Positions 5,967-6,292 of a stretch of DNA of 6,292 bases are shown here, piece by piece. The translations under genes were made by a program, and so were the position numbers. A model generated the notes under the pieces. That model was given only the letters and a program-made list of their open reading frames with translations. It was not told the origin of the DNA and ran no database searches. The stretch's first letter is position 1; each line of letters starts with the position of its first letter. The DNA is from an uncultured Selenomonadales bacterium. GTDB lineage: Bacteria; Bacillota; Negativicutes; Selenomonadales; Selenomonadaceae. The DNA lies in contig CAMVAG010000124.1 of the NCBI GenBank assembly GCA_947165405.1, positions 1 to 6,292 on the forward strand, in the 5' to 3' direction.

Positions 5967-5999
5967 GCACAAAAAATTGACCCTCGCCCGACTTTGTGC
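5967..5999. promoter_or_regulatory. Inverted repeat in the divergent promoter region, possible operator
   Basis: Perfect 7-bp arms GCACAAA (5967-5973) and TTTGTGC (5993-5999) are separated by 19 bp. The left arm lies between the two divergent -35 boxes; the right arm abuts the -10 of the plus-strand promoter, and the -35 at 5977-5982 lies between the arms. This placement fits a regulator binding site for the plus-strand promoter and perhaps pckA. No known operator consensus was recognised. Confidence 0.4.
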
Positions 6000-6005
6000 T
6001 AAAGT
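5977..6005 (+). promoter_or_regulatory. Probable promoter of the NUMOD4 ORF
   Basis: -35 TTGACC (5977-5982, five of six), a 17-nt spacer and -10 TAAAGT (6000-6005, four of six) point toward the ORF at 6110. The transcript would start near 6012, leaving a leader of about 98 nt. That leader holds only a weak 4-bp hairpin (CCGT-CAAA-ACGG, 6028-6039) and no riboswitch I recognise. Confidence 0.5.
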
Positions 6006-6109
6006 GTAATTGCTAAATCAACCATAGCCGTCAAAACGGAGCCAAAAGAATCCTAATTAATTTTAATCGTTTCGGCGCACATTGTCAAATTAAAAAAGGA
6101 GAGATTGTT

Positions 6110-6289
6110 ATGACGGTCAATGAAGCGAAATATGAAAGTCTGCCGGGTGAAATTTGGCGCGACATTATTGACGAAGAAATAGATTGTCGGAACGAGTACC
6201 AGATAAGTTCTTTCGGCAGAGCAAGGAGTTTTAAATACGGAAAAGTAAAACTTCTAAAAACTCAAGTTTATCGAGCCGGGGCTTGTTGA
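6110..6289 (+). CDS. Short NUMOD4-domain protein, possible homing endonuclease fragment
   Basis: A 59-residue ORF starting at ATG 6110, with GGAGAG 6 nt upstream, and ending at TGA 6287-6289. GEIWRDIIDEE (13-23), then YQISSFGRARSF (30-41) and GKVKLLK (44-50), match the NUMOD4 pattern (E-I-W-x-D-I ... Y-x-V/I-S-x-x-G-R-x-x-S ... I/L-L-K), a small putative DNA-binding module usually at the N-terminus of HNH homing endonucleases of about 150-200 residues. Here the domain ends just after LLK and no HNH region follows in frame. Removing one base from the G run at 6278-6281 would bypass the stop (reading RAGLVD) and keep the frame open to the window end, so it may be a frameshifted or truncated endonuclease gene. 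A genuine short protein is the alternative. Confidence 0.6.
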   Translation: MTVNEAKYESLPGEIWRDIIDEEIDCRNEYQISSFGRARSFKYGKVKLLKTQVYRAGAC

Positions 6290-6292
6290 TTA

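Noticed and set aside
6006..6109. Possible riboswitch or structured leader before the NUMOD4 ORF
   Set aside because: Only a 4-bp stem (6028-6039) and an AT-rich palindrome-like stretch are visible; the ACGG there is part of the stem and does not fit the paired ACGR loops of guanidine-II elements.

Overview
The window looks like a chromosomal segment from an anaerobic diderm Firmicute, most likely Negativicutes/Selenomonadales. This taxonomic call is inference. It rests on a TonB-ExbB-ExbD system (which implies an outer membrane) beside Firmicute-type genes: a NusG domain II protein, a small FMN-binding lipoprotein, a sufC that seems to lead its operon, and an ATP-type PEP carboxykinase. Base composition is moderate, with many AAAATTTT-like tracts, strong GGAGG-type ribosome sites and several TTG/GTG starts.

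Layout. Positions 1-607 (minus) hold the first 202 codons of sufC, the Fe-S cluster assembly ATPase, cut by the window edge; it has its own good sigma70-type promoter overlapping the apbE stop codon. Positions 665-1567 (minus) encode an ApbE-type FAD:protein FMN transferase with a lipoprotein signal. After a 115-bp divergent gap, a tight plus-strand operon runs 1683-4180: exbB (TTG start), exbD, tonB, an FMN-binding lipoprotein (GTG start) with the SGAT flavinylation motif, and a membrane-anchored NusG domain II protein. Consecutive genes overlap or are at most 9 bp apart. A bidirectional terminator at 4196-4228 separates this operon from the convergent pckA (4279-5895, minus). The pckA promoter (TTGACA-17-TATTAT) lies nearly back to back with a divergent promoter for a short plus-strand ORF (6110-6289) that carries a NUMOD4-type domain normally found in HNH homing endonucleases.

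How the genes fit together. The divergent ApbE is the enzyme class expected to attach FMN covalently to the lipoprotein encoded on the other side of the same gap. A flavinylated lipoprotein co-transcribed with NusG domain II and TonB/ExbBD suggests an extracytoplasmic flavin redox module tied to TonB-dependent, proton-motive-force-driven uptake, for example redox-assisted metal or haem acquisition. That coupling is inference: no TonB-dependent receptor, quinone oxidoreductase or permease partner lies in the window. sufC and pckA appear to be ordinary housekeeping neighbours. The NUMOD4 ORF looks like a mobile-element-derived fragment or a frameshifted gene.
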